DNA of 38,182 nt, from contig NZ_JAMBKT010000008.1 in assembly GCF_025290035.1 (NCBI RefSeq), positions 1 through 38,182 on the forward strand, written 5' to 3'. Under the pieces are notes generated by a model, which did not search any database, was not told the DNA's origin, and saw only the letters and a list, made by a program, of their open reading frames with translations. How positions within the stretch are numbered: position 1 is the stretch's first letter; each line of letters opens with the position of its first letter. The stretch comes from Apilactobacillus sp. Lineage in GTDB: Bacteria; Bacillota; Bacilli; Lactobacillales; Lactobacillaceae. This document shows, in pieces, positions 22,698 to 31,282 of the stretch. Position numbers and translations under genes: made by a program.

Positions 22698-24837
22698 AAA
22701 GAAGGCTAACTTCTTCTCACGCCACAAAATTGACTGGGTATTAGTAATTATCCTGCTAATCGCTTTAGGATTATATGGATATGGAACTTGGAAGACTGGT
22801 TCTGCTAATGACTTCTATACTTCCGCAATTACTAGTATGACCCAAAGTTTTAAAAACTTCTGGTATGCCAGTTTTGATCCTGCCGGATACATTACTGTCG
22901 ATAAGCCACCGGTTGCCCTTTGGTTTATGGCTATCTCAGCTAAAATCTTAGGTGTTTCCAACTTCAGTGTGGTACTACCTTCCGTCTTATTCGGAGTCGG
23001 TTCAGTCTACTTAATGTACCGACTAGTTACTCCTTACTTCGGTCAGCTTGCAGGACGCATCGCTGCCTTAGTAATGACAATTACACCAATCGTAGTTGCC
23101 GACTCTAGAACTAATAATATGGATGCAACATTAATTTACTTCTTATTATTAGCCATCTGGATGTTACAAAAATCAATTAATAAGAACAATATGTACTGGT
23201 TGATTGGAAGCTTTGCAACGATTGGATTTGCTTTCAATATTAAAATGCTCCAAGCCTTCATGATTATTCCTGGAATGCTACTATTCTACTGGTTAGCTTC
23301 TAAGGATTCATGGAAGAAAAAAATCGGTAAATTATCACTTGCCGGAATTGCTTTAGTTGTCTTCACCCTTTCATGGCCACTATCTGTTGATATGACATCA
23401 GCAAGTAACCGTCCATATGAAGGTGGATCACAACACAACTCAGTTTTAGAACTAGCCTTTGGCTACAACGGAACTCAACGTCTTTTAGGTCAAACTACTG
23501 GTACAGGTGGTGCCTTTAAGGGAATGGGTAACAACTCATCTAAATCCAAGAGTACTAATAATCAACAAATGACCATGCCAAATGGTCAAAAAATGGGTAA
23601 CTTCAAACCATCTAAAAACATGAAGAATATGAAAAACATCCCTTCTAACGCTCGTCGTGGCGGTATGAAGATGGGTGGTGGAAAGACCATGGGTGGCGCC
23701 GGTGGTGCCTTCAATATCGGTACAGCTGGTCCACTTCGTTTATTCCAATCAGCATTAGGTCCACAGATTAGTTGGCTATTACCATTTGCGATTATCGGAA
23801 TGATTGCCGCATTCATCGGTTACGCAGATCCTAAACGTAAATGGTACCAATTAACACATCGTCAAAAACACGTTGTGCTATGGACTGGATGGCTAGTTCC
23901 AGTGTACGGATTCTTCTCTGTCGCTAGTTTCTTCCATCCTTACTACACTATCATGTTAGCTCCAGCAATCGCTGCGTTAGCCGGATTAGGTCTTGCTGCA
24001 ATGATTAAGCTATTCAAAGAATTTGGTCTAAACAACTACAAAGCATACTTCCTACCAGTCGCTATCGTCGTTACTGCTGCACTACAAGCATGGTACGTAT
24101 CAAGTTACTACCCTTGGTTAACTGTTTTAATCATTATCGTGGCCGTGGTTGCCAGTGTTGGTTTACTAATCTTCAAAGCGAAACCAGCTGGTAAAGCCAT
24201 CATGATTATTGGATTGCTATCAATCGCAGTCGCACCAAGTTTCTGGTCACTAACTCCGACCCTTGCTAAAGAATCCGCTGCAATTCCAACTGCTGGTCCT
24301 GATCTCTTAACTAGCGGTGGTAACAACTCCGGTGGAATTGGTAACGGTACTGTTAATACCAAATTGTTAAACTACCTAACTAAACACCAAGGCAATGCCA
24401 AGTACCTATTTGCAACTGCAGATTCCGGCACTGCCGCTCCTTACATTATTAAAACTAAGAAAGCCGTCATGGCAATGGGAGGTTTCAATGGAACCGACCC
24501 TGCAATGACATTAAGCAAGTTCAAACAATTAGTTAAATCTGGTCAAGTTAAATACTACCTCGATGAAGGTAAGTCCGGATCTACTAACAATGAAATTGTG
24601 AACTGGATTAAAAAACATGCTAAGAAGGTCAACGCTAGTGAATACGGTGGATCATCTAACAGTAATAGTTCCTCCAATACTTCTATGTTTACTGCCAAGA
24701 ACCGCCCATCTAACATGACTAAACCATCAGGTAAAATGGCCAAAGGTCAACAACCTAACACTGGTTCAATGAATATGGGTGGCGGTCCATCTAACATGTC
24801 AAACGGTACTTTATACGACCTTTCCAGCATCTACTAA
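22681..24837 (+). CDS. GT39/ArnT-like membrane glycosyltransferase (YkcB type)
   Basis: A 718-residue integral membrane protein with about a dozen hydrophobic segments. It resembles Bacillus YkcB: SANDFYTSAITSMTQSFKNFW, then FDPAGYITVDKPPVALW with the acidic residue expected in the first outer loop, and RTNNMDATLIYFLLLAIWML. It should move a sugar from a polyprenyl lipid to a wall polymer or protein. Two stretches are rich in Met, Gly, Asn and Lys: about residues 278-345 (MPNGQKMGNFKPSKNMKNMK, GGGKTMGGAGGAF) and the C-terminus (MNMGGGPSNMSNG). GGAGG precedes the ATG. The final soluble region holds a nucleotide-like GGxNxGGxGNG segment of unknown use. Confidence 0.88.
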   Translation: MNQPTEKKANFFSRHKIDWVLVIILLIALGLYGYGTWKTGSANDFYTSAITSMTQSFKNFWYASFDPAGYITVDKPPVALWFMAISAKILGVSNFSVVLPSVLFGVGSVYLMYRLVTPYFGQLAGRIAALVMTITPIVVADSRTNNMDATLIYFLLLAIWMLQKSINKNNMYWLIGSFATIGFAFNIKMLQAFMIIPGMLLFYWLASKDSWKKKIGKLSLAGIALVVFTLSWPLSVDMTSASNRPYEGGSQHNSVLELAFGYNGTQRLLGQTTGTGGAFKGMGNNSSKSKSTNNQQMTMPNGQKMGNFKPSKNMKNMKNIPSNARRGGMKMGGGKTMGGAGGAFNIGTAGPLRLFQSALGPQISWLLPFAIIGMIAAFIGYADPKRKWYQLTHRQKHVVLWTGWLVPVYGFFSVASFFHPYYTIMLAPAIAALAGLGLAAMIKLFKEFGLNNYKAYFLPVAIVVTAALQAWYVSSYYPWLTVLIIIVAVVASVGLLIFKAKPAGKAIMIIGLLSIAVAPSFWSLTPTLAKESAAIPTAGPDLLTSGGNNSGGIGNGTVNTKLLNYLTKHQGNAKYLFATADSGTAAPYIIKTKKAVMAMGGFNGTDPAMTLSKFKQLVKSGQVKYYLDEGKSGSTNNEIVNWIKKHAKKVNASEYGGSSNSNSSSNTSMFTAKNRPSNMTKPSGKMAKGQQPNTGSMNMGGGPSNMSNGTLYDLSSIY

Positions 24838-24851
24838 ACTGGAGGTGTCTT

Positions 24852-25817
24852 ATGACCACTAAAATTAACGCTATCTCAATTGTTCTTCCCGTTTTTAACG
24901 AAGAAGAAGGTATCTTAAATACCATCGAAGTTTTAGAAAACTTCATCAATTGCCAGATTGAAACTTACGAAATCATATTTGTGGATGACGGCTCTGTCGA
25001 TTCAAGCGTAGATATTATCCGTCAAGCACAATCACAATACGATAACATTAAGCTGGTAGAATTCTCTAGAAACTTTGGTCACCAACTTGCCATCACCGCT
25101 GGCATCCGTTATGCAACAGGCGATGCAGTCGTTGTTATGGATGCTGATTTACAAGATCCCCCCTCTGTAATTCCTAACATGATTGAAAAATGGCAAGAAG
25201 GATACGACGTTGTCTACGGAAAACGTCTTATCCGCGAAGGTGAATCTTTCTTTAAACTCTTCTCTGCGAAAGCTTTCTACCGCATCATGCGTAAAGTCGC
25301 TAACATAGATATCCCCCTAGATACAGGTGATTTTCGCTTAATGGACCGTAAAGTGGTTGATGCACTTTCCAAATTGAATGAACCGGAGCCATTTGTTCGT
25401 GGCCTAGTGAGCTGGGTCGGCTTCAAGCAAACTGCTGTATCATACGAACGACAAGAACGGACATCTGGGGTAACCAAGTACCCCTTATCTAAAATGTTAA
25501 GACTAGCTACTGATGGGATTACCGCATTCTCTGAAATCCCCCTAAAGATCGTAAATTATGTCGGAATCATCAGTATCATCGCTGGTTTCTTATATGGATT
25601 GGTCACCATCTTTACCGGTATATCAACATTAACTTTTGCAATTACTTTAATGTTGATTCTATCTGGTAGCATCATGCTTGCGCTAGGCATTATCGGTGAT
25701 TACCTATACAGAACATTTGATGCTTCTAAGCAACGTCCGCAATATGTTGTTGCACAATCATACGGATTTGCCAAAAGACCGAGCAACGTTCACGCGATGA
25801 ACAAACAACATGGCTAA
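24852..25817 (+). CDS. GT2 polyprenyl-phosphate glycosyltransferase (GtrB/YkcC type)
   Basis: A 321-residue DPM1/GtrB-like enzyme that transfers a sugar from a nucleotide donor to undecaprenyl phosphate on the inner face. A GT-A domain (1-230) has FVDDGSVDSS (Asp45/46), VVVMDADLQDPPS (DxD at 97-99), the substrate loop with RNFGHQLAITAGI and a Q-E-R-T-S-G-x-T-K-Y-P segment; two C-terminal transmembrane segments follow (VGIISIIAGFLYGLVTI, LMLILSGSIMLALGIIG). GGAGG precedes the ATG, 14 bases after the GT39 stop. Last gene of the operon. Confidence 0.93.
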   Translation: MTTKINAISIVLPVFNEEEGILNTIEVLENFINCQIETYEIIFVDDGSVDSSVDIIRQAQSQYDNIKLVEFSRNFGHQLAITAGIRYATGDAVVVMDADLQDPPSVIPNMIEKWQEGYDVVYGKRLIREGESFFKLFSAKAFYRIMRKVANIDIPLDTGDFRLMDRKVVDALSKLNEPEPFVRGLVSWVGFKQTAVSYERQERTSGVTKYPLSKMLRLATDGITAFSEIPLKIVNYVGIISIIAGFLYGLVTIFTGISTLTFAITLMLILSGSIMLALGIIGDYLYRTFDASKQRPQYVVAQSYGFAKRPSNVHAMNKQHG

Positions 25818-25820
25818 TAG

Positions 25821-25852
25821 AAAAGACCTCCGCTTTAGCGGGGGTCTTTTTT
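25821..25852 (+). terminator. Terminator of the glycosylation operon
   Basis: AAAGACCTCCGC pairs with GCGGGGGTCTTT around TTTA (two G-U pairs aside) and ends in T6. Confidence 0.9.
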
Positions 25853-25877
25853 AATTTAATTATGTGGATTTGATGAT

Positions 25878-25911
25878 AAAAAAAGAGGCGACCATTGCTG
25901 GTCGCCCCTTT
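25878..25911 (-). terminator. Minus-strand terminator without an annotated gene in front
   Basis: GGCGACC (25887-25893) pairs with GGTCGCC (25900-25906). The strong T-run exists only on the minus strand (A7 on the plus strand at 25878-25884), so it ends leftward transcription. No minus-strand gene lies directly to the right, which implies a short untranslated transcript or read-through control. Confidence 0.65.
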
Positions 25912-26134
25912 CCTGCTTGATAAATTACTAATTCATCCTCTTAATTCTACCAATAATTCCATAAGAATAAAACAATTTTATTCAAAATATTTAAAATTTA
26001 ACTAAATTTTGATTTTTTTCCATTTTTTTAACAAAAATAAGGTATTATATTCACTAAATTACTTAAAAAACATAAGTATAACAGGTATAATATAGACATT
26101 ATATAAATTTTACTAAGAAACGGGGAATGTTCTG
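25912..26134. other. AT-rich intergenic region before the CNNM gene
   Basis: About 220 bases without any plausible ORF. It holds a plus-strand TATAAT at 26096-26101 that could serve the CNNM gene (no good -35 box seen) and a minus-strand TATAAT (plus ATTATA 26044-26049) that could start a short leftward transcript ending at the hairpin 25878-25911. Confidence 0.4.
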
Positions 26135-27514
26135 TTGGATAGTGGTGTGATATTTTTTCAAATCATTATTGTATTAATCGCATTCTTCTTCGCTGCATAC
26201 TTTGTTGCCTGTGAATTTGCCTTAGTGCAAACCAGATACAGCATGTTGGAAGAAGAGGAAGAAACTAAGGGTAAGTCAAAGAAACTTGCTCGTGAAATGC
26301 ACATGCTCACTAACCTAAATGACTATTTATCAACTACTCAAGTGGGGGTTACCGCCTGTGGTATCCTTATGGGTTGGCTTGGTGAAAGTCTTATTGTTGA
26401 CGCCATCTTTGATGTTTTAGAATTAAAGCCTGGCCTAGTTGCTCAAAGTACTGCACATGCTATCGGTAGTATTGTTGGTATTTTAATCTTAACCTACCTT
26501 GAAGTGGTAGTAACTGAAGTTGTTCCTAAGAACATCAGTATTGCCATGCCAAGAAAAGTGTTAGGTTATGTTGCAACATCACTTCATTACTTCCACACTA
26601 TTTTCTATCCAGGGGTATGGGCTATCAATGCCAGTGCTGCTGGTATGGTTAAAATGATGGGTCTTAAGATGACTGACGAAAGTGACGAATCAATGTCTCA
26701 AGCCGAAATCTTAAGTATCTCAAAGGAAGCCGTTGAAAATGGTGATCTAGAAAAATATGATTACCTATACATGCAACGTGCTTTTGATTTTAATGATAAA
26801 GTTGCCAAAGACATTATGATTGATAGAACTCAACTAACCGTCATGGACATCAATACTTTAGTAGATGATGCCATCACAATGTATCTACAATCAAAATACA
26901 GTCGTATTCCTGTCGTGGTTGATAATAACAAAGACAACATCTTCGGATATGTTTACTGTTACGATTTGGTTCGCCAATCTCGCGTTAACTCCAACATCCC
27001 AGTTGAACGTTTAATTAGAGATATCGGAACTGTCCCTGAAAACATGAAGATTACCGAAGTCCTACAAAAAATGATTACTATGAGAACCCCAATCGTCGTT
27101 GTTGTTGACGAATATGGTGGTACTTCAGGGATTATTACTGATAAAGATATTTACGAAGAACTATTTGGAACTGTCAGAGATGAAATTGATCCTGCAACTA
27201 ACGAATATGTTTTCAAACAACCTAAAGGTACTTACCAAGTAAGCGGTAAGATGACCACTTATGACTTTGAACGTTATTTCAAGACTGAAATTAAAGATTT
27301 CAGCAAATCAGATAGCGTAACTCTATCAGGTTACTTCATTGATAATAATCCTGGCGTTCAAATCAAACCGGGAAGCACTTTCACCGTTGATTCATTTACT
27401 TTCAAAGTATTACACTTCGAAAACTCATTCATCAATCTATTTGAAGTTGATGACCAACGTAAAGACAACGATGAAAATCATGAAGAACCCAAAGAAGTTG
27501 AAAGTAAAGACTAA
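26135..27514 (+). CDS. CNNM/CorC-family membrane protein (DUF21-CBS-CorC_HlyC)
   Basis: A 459-residue protein: DUF21 domain with three or four transmembrane segments (1-190, including FFAAYFVACEFALVQTRYS and VTEVVPKNISIAMPRK), a CBS pair (about 215-335, MIDRTQLTVMD, SKYSRIPVVVDN, PIVVVVDEYGGTSGIITDKDI) and the C-terminal CorC_HlyC domain (about 350-440). The family transports or regulates Mg2+/Co2+; older names are hemolysin-like. The acidic tail (KDNDENHEEPKEVESKD) is probably disordered. The start is a TTG at 26135, seven bases after GGGGAA; a GTG four codons later is an alternative. Confidence 0.92.
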   Translation: MDSGVIFFQIIIVLIAFFFAAYFVACEFALVQTRYSMLEEEEETKGKSKKLAREMHMLTNLNDYLSTTQVGVTACGILMGWLGESLIVDAIFDVLELKPGLVAQSTAHAIGSIVGILILTYLEVVVTEVVPKNISIAMPRKVLGYVATSLHYFHTIFYPGVWAINASAAGMVKMMGLKMTDESDESMSQAEILSISKEAVENGDLEKYDYLYMQRAFDFNDKVAKDIMIDRTQLTVMDINTLVDDAITMYLQSKYSRIPVVVDNNKDNIFGYVYCYDLVRQSRVNSNIPVERLIRDIGTVPENMKITEVLQKMITMRTPIVVVVDEYGGTSGIITDKDIYEELFGTVRDEIDPATNEYVFKQPKGTYQVSGKMTTYDFERYFKTEIKDFSKSDSVTLSGYFIDNNPGVQIKPGSTFTVDSFTFKVLHFENSFINLFEVDDQRKDNDENHEEPKEVESKD

Positions 27515-27526
27515 TATAAAAAGATT

Positions 27527-27562
27527 AAATCTGTTAGAATATATTTCTAGCAGATTTTTTAT
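27527..27562 (+). terminator. Terminator between the CNNM gene and nrdI
   Basis: AAATCTGTTAGAA pairs with TTCTAGCAGATTT (one G-U pair) and runs into T6. nrdI begins only 25 bases later, so its own promoter must overlap or it relies on read-through. Confidence 0.75.
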
Positions 27563-27587
27563 TTTATATGAAAAGGAAGTCCTTATT

Positions 27588-28043
27588 TTGGCAGCAATTC
27601 GCATTCTCTACATTTCAATTTCTGGTAATACCCGCAATTTCGTTAACAACTTACAAAGCTATGCTAAGCAATTACATGCTGATGATGATGCCAATCCATT
27701 AATTGAATTAACCGAAATTTCAGACCAAAGTGATTTTGCTGATGAAAAGGAAAACTTTTTTGCATTCGTGCCAACTTACTTAGACGGTGGCAACGGAATC
27801 GATAATGGGGTCAAAGAAATGATGACCAATTCACTTGGAGAATACATTGATTACCACAACAACGCACGTCGATGCATCGGCGTGATTGGTTCAGGTAATA
27901 AGAACTTTAATGACCAATACTGTTTAACTGCAAAAAGATATGCGCAAAAATTCAATACCGAACTCACAACTGATTTTGAGTTACGCGGCACTGATCGTGA
28001 CGTCATGAGAGTTTATAATATTTTAAAAAATAAGAATATATAA
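27588..28043 (+). CDS. nrdI: NrdI-like flavodoxin (ribonucleotide reductase activator)
   Basis: A 151-residue flavodoxin-like NrdI. The family, as a flavoprotein, supplies the oxidant that builds the Mn(III)2-tyrosyl cofactor of class Ib ribonucleotide reductase. Visible: the FMN phosphate loop near the start (ISISGNTRNFVNN), FVPTYLDGGNGIDNGVKE and GVIGSGNKNFNDQYCLTAKRYA. The start is TTG at 27588, behind AAAAGGAAG; an ATG far upstream would run through the terminator and is rejected. No nrdE, nrdF or nrdH lies next to it, so it is an isolated copy. Confidence 0.88.
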   Translation: MAAIRILYISISGNTRNFVNNLQSYAKQLHADDDANPLIELTEISDQSDFADEKENFFAFVPTYLDGGNGIDNGVKEMMTNSLGEYIDYHNNARRCIGVIGSGNKNFNDQYCLTAKRYAQKFNTELTTDFELRGTDRDVMRVYNILKNKNI

Positions 28044-28075
28044 AAAGTCTGCTATAATCTAGCAGACTTTTTTTA
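28041..28075. terminator. Bidirectional terminator between nrdI and the MDR oxidoreductase
   Basis: AAAAGTCTGCTA and TAGCAGACTTTT pair around TAATC, with A5 and T7. It lies between two convergent genes. Confidence 0.9.
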
Positions 28076-29077
28076 AAATAATATAATGACTTTTTCTGTA
28101 TGATGTTTTTTCACATAATCCAATGCTTCATTAATCTGATCGATTTTAAAAACACCACGCTCAAACTTAATTTTTTTAATGCAATCCGTTTTATCGATAA
28201 TCTCACTAATTTTCTTTAGTTGCTTACCATTTTCACGACTTAGTACGTAATGATACTTAACGCGGTGTTCATCGCTTTTAGATTCAACATTGGCACTCAT
28301 TTTTTTAATCTTGTGTTTTTTTAACCAACCAAATTTTTGGCGTTTAGCAAATGCATTATCCGGGATACCATTTAAACTCACCAAATCACCATTAGTTTTT
28401 AAAATTTTCATTTCATCTTCAAAGTGGTCACTACCTAATGCATCAATAACATAATCGACTCTATCTACTACTTGTGTATAGTCTAATACTTTATAATCGA
28501 TATACTTATCTGCTCCTAGAATCATGGCATTATTACGAAATTTTCTATTACCACTAACGATAACATTTAATCCCATTGCCTTAGCAATCACAATCGCTCC
28601 AGCACCAAACGATCCAGATCCACCATTAATAAACAATGTCTTCCCTGACTCTACTGTTAATCTATCTACTAAGATTTGATATGCAGCTAGAGCCGGAAAA
28701 GGAACTGTTGATGACTGAAATAACTTAAGTGTTTTTGGTGCTTTAGCTATATAGTCTACGTCAACTGCAACATATTCTGCGAAACCACCTAATTGACGAA
28801 TGGGGAGACGTGTATATACAGCGTCTCCTATATCGAATCCCTTAACATCATCACCAATTTTTTCAATATGACCACTTATCTCACTTCCTAAGACTTGTGG
28901 CAATTTATAATCAAAAATATTTTTTAACTCGCCTCTACCAATTTCATTATCAATATCATTTACAGATGCAGCAACCACCTTAATTAACACTTCATTAGAA
29001 TTAATTTGAGGGATATCAATATCAACCACTTGCAACTTAAATTTTTCACTATATTCTAATAGTTCCGCCGCTTTCAT
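28073..29077 (-). CDS. MDR-family NAD(P)-dependent oxidoreductase (quinone reductase-like)
   Basis: A 334-residue medium-chain dehydrogenase/reductase without the structural-zinc cysteines. Visible: the GroES-like N-terminal domain (ASVNDIDNEIGRGE, LGSEISGHIEKIG, FDIGDAVYTR), Rossmann fold with the glycine motif NGGSGSFGAGAIVIAKAMG (about 153-171) and the VIDALGSDHFEDEM segment. Such enzymes reduce quinones or other alpha,beta-unsaturated carbonyls. GGGGGAAATTA precedes the ATG. It is divergent from a tetR gene that shares its 193-bp promoter region and probably represses it. Confidence 0.88.
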   Translation of the reverse strand: MKAAELLEYSEKFKLQVVDIDIPQINSNEVLIKVVAASVNDIDNEIGRGELKNIFDYKLPQVLGSEISGHIEKIGDDVKGFDIGDAVYTRLPIRQLGGFAEYVAVDVDYIAKAPKTLKLFQSSTVPFPALAAYQILVDRLTVESGKTLFINGGSGSFGAGAIVIAKAMGLNVIVSGNRKFRNNAMILGADKYIDYKVLDYTQVVDRVDYVIDALGSDHFEDEMKILKTNGDLVSLNGIPDNAFAKRQKFGWLKKHKIKKMSANVESKSDEHRVKYHYVLSRENGKQLKKISEIIDKTDCIKKIKFERGVFKIDQINEALDYVKKHHTEKVIILF

Positions 29078-29238
29078 TAATTTCCCCCGTAATTTTTAGT
29101 AACTTTTTAACTATTTTGTAACTAATTCTGAATTATATAGAACAGGAGTATAAAAGTCAAAATTTGTGCATTTTCTAATTTTATGCTAATATTTATTTAA
29201 TGATAATTTGAACACAATGTCTATTTTTTGAATTAGAT

Positions 29239-29259
29239 AGAAACTTATGATAGGTTTCT
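29239..29259. promoter_or_regulatory. Possible operator before the TetR-type regulator gene
   Basis: AGAAAC, nine bases, GTTTCT is an inverted repeat just before the tetR ribosome site; a weaker TCTAT/ATAGA pair lies next to it (29220-29241). TetR proteins bind such palindromes in their own promoter. Candidate only. Confidence 0.35.
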
Positions 29260-29270
29260 GAGGCCTGAAT

Positions 29271-29828
29271 ATGGAAAAAATAAGTAAAGATAGAATTATT
29301 AACATTGTACAAAAATTAATCATTCAAAATGATAAAACCGATATCACTTTGAATGAGATTGCTAACGAGTTACATATAACTCACGCCGCTTTATATAAGT
29401 ACTTCAGAAATAAACAAGAATTATGGGAAGCAGTCAATGCTAAGTGGCTTGAAGAAAACGTTTTATTAAAGATTAATGTAGATATGACCAGAACCGATCG
29501 TTTATCACTATTACACGATTGGATTAAACAATTTATGGATGCTAAAAGAAATATTTATTTTGCAAATCCTAAAATGTTTGAGCTTAGTACTATGTATATT
29601 GAACATAATCCGTTTGCACTTCATAATGTATTGACATTGTCATATCCCTCAATTAACCAAATTTTGGGTTTAGATGATCCAGAATTTATAGAGGCAGAAA
29701 ATATCATGTCTGCATTCGCTATTTTTGGATTACCTGATTTTGCTGAAACTTGGAACGATGATTTTTATGATCAACGATTTGAAAATATGTGGAACTTAAT
29801 AAAATATGGAGTTAAACATAACAAATAA
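29271..29828 (+). CDS. TetR-family transcriptional regulator
   Basis: A 185-residue regulator. The helix-turn-helix occupies about residues 23-48 (ITLNEIANELHITHAALYKYF RNKQELW, typical TetR spacing with the A-L-Y-K-Y-F recognition helix). The C-terminal ligand-binding part is helical and diverged, with several Trp and Phe (FAETWNDDFYDQRFENMW). GAGG seven bases before the ATG. Divergent from the MDR oxidoreductase and convergent with the MFS transporter; the former is the likely target. Confidence 0.92.
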   Translation: MEKISKDRIINIVQKLIIQNDKTDITLNEIANELHITHAALYKYFRNKQELWEAVNAKWLEENVLLKINVDMTRTDRLSLLHDWIKQFMDAKRNIYFANPKMFELSTMYIEHNPFALHNVLTLSYPSINQILGLDDPEFIEAENIMSAFAIFGLPDFAETWNDDFYDQRFENMWNLIKYGVKHNK

Positions 29829-29863
29829 AAAAAGGATTGTTTCTTATTGAAACAATCCTTTTT
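29827..29863. terminator. Bidirectional terminator between tetR and the MFS transporter
   Basis: GGATTGTTTC and GAAACAATCC (29834-29858) pair perfectly around TTATT, flanked by A7 and T5, between convergent genes. Confidence 0.92.
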
Positions 29864-31037
29864 ACTTTTGTCGACTAACTGCCATAACGATTATTAATGA
29901 TACTAACATTAACGTCGCAACAAAAATAAATAATGGGTTATATCCATACGATTCAATCACAAATCCTGCAAATAATGGACTAATCGCTCTTCCTGCTGAC
30001 ATTAAAGCATTAAACATCCCCTGATACTTTCCTTTTTCTTCCTTGGTTGATAATTCATCAATCCAAGCAGGGACATCCGGTAGACCAATCATTTCACCAA
30101 TTGTAAGGAAAATCATAATTCCCAAAAAGGCAGGGAAAGTCTTCGCAATAACTAGAAAATAAAAAGCCATCGCAAACAAGAATACTCCTAAAAACACTTG
30201 ATGATTAATTCTAATTTTTAAACGTTTACTTATATAGTTAACTAATGGTTGTCCAAATACAATTAATAATCCGTTAACTGTCCAAAGAGTCGAGTATGCT
30301 TCAAAAGATATTCCTAATTTTACCATGTGGACAGACATAACACTTTCCCATAATGTATAACTTAAATATACAGTGAAGACCATTAAGCAAATTGGATATA
30401 TTAATTTAATTTTGGATTTTGATAAGCTGACGTTATTATCATTAACATTATTAGATTCATTATCATTTGTTCGATAATTAGAAAAATCAACATTGAAATA
30501 AATTAATGTTAGTAACCATAAAGCAACGTAAAAACTTGTGGCGGCTATAAAAACAACGGAAATTCCATATTTTAATAAGTATCCTACCATTGCAGTACCA
30601 ATTACCACTCCAATATTTAATCCCACATATAGCATATTAAAAACCGTTCGGGTATCTCTGCTCTTAACATTAGTTGCATACGAGTTTAGCAATGTTAAAT
30701 TAATTCCATCCCCAAATCCTAAAATTACTAATAATATAGCGAAGGTAGGCCAACCATGATAAAAGATTAAAGCAATGATGGCTAACGTCGAAATCGTGAT
30801 TCCAATCATTGATGCCTTATAAGCTGACCAGTGATCAAACAAATATCCACCGACATAATTACCGATGATAGTAAATCCTGATATAAAAAGTAGCGATATC
30901 CCAGACACTAATAAAGATTTATGTAAATAGTTATCAATGTACATTGTTACTAGCGGCCACATAAATGCCGCACCGGAATTAAGTAATAACGAATAAATGA
31001 AAACTAATTTCAATCCTAATTCTTTTCTCTTTCTCAT
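29862..31037 (-). CDS. MFS transporter (drug:H+ antiporter-like, 12 helices)
   Basis: A 391-residue major facilitator with about 12 membrane segments. The loop between helices 2 and 3 carries the family motif A in the form GNYVGGYLFDHWSAYKASM. A hydrophilic central loop (about 190-215, NDNESNNVNDNNVSLSKSK) divides the halves. It could be a multidrug or metabolite exporter; nothing in the sequence fixes the substrate. GGGGGAG precedes the ATG. Confidence 0.88.
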   Translation of the reverse strand: MRKRKELGLKLVFIYSLLLNSGAAFMWPLVTMYIDNYLHKSLLVSGISLLFISGFTIIGNYVGGYLFDHWSAYKASMIGITISTLAIIALIFYHGWPTFAILLVILGFGDGINLTLLNSYATNVKSRDTRTVFNMLYVGLNIGVVIGTAMVGYLLKYGISVVFIAATSFYVALWLLTLIYFNVDFSNYRTNDNESNNVNDNNVSLSKSKIKLIYPICLMVFTVYLSYTLWESVMSVHMVKLGISFEAYSTLWTVNGLLIVFGQPLVNYISKRLKIRINHQVFLGVFLFAMAFYFLVIAKTFPAFLGIMIFLTIGEMIGLPDVPAWIDELSTKEEKGKYQGMFNALMSAGRAISPLFAGFVIESYGYNPLFIFVATLMLVSLIIVMAVSRQK

Positions 31038-31131
31038 TGAATTCTCCCCCTTTTTTAATCCTCATAAACACCATTATAAAGCAAATGGTACCCGAATATC
31101 CATCAAATATGATTTAAATTATTAAATTTTA

Positions 31132-31144
31132 GTAAAGCGTTTAC
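31132..31144. promoter_or_regulatory. cre-like palindrome upstream of zwf
   Basis: GTAAA-GCG-TTTAC in the divergent MFS/zwf region. It has the CG centre and arms of a catabolite-responsive element but misses the outer consensus bases on both strands. Candidate only. The likely zwf -10 box is TATAAT at 31196-31201, with a poor -35. Confidence 0.25.
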
Positions 31145-31282
31145 ATTTCTGTAATGATATGGATTAAAACACTTTTTTAATTTTGCGTCGTGTTATATAA
31201 TATCTTTGTATATTAACTGAGAATGAATTACATTTTACATTCATTTGAATCGTTAAAATTTTTCTATAAGGAGTGACGGTAA

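Noticed and set aside
31125-31150. A bona fide cre site for CcpA before zwf
   Set aside because: The centre fits but the outer consensus positions fail on both strands, so only a low-confidence entry is kept.
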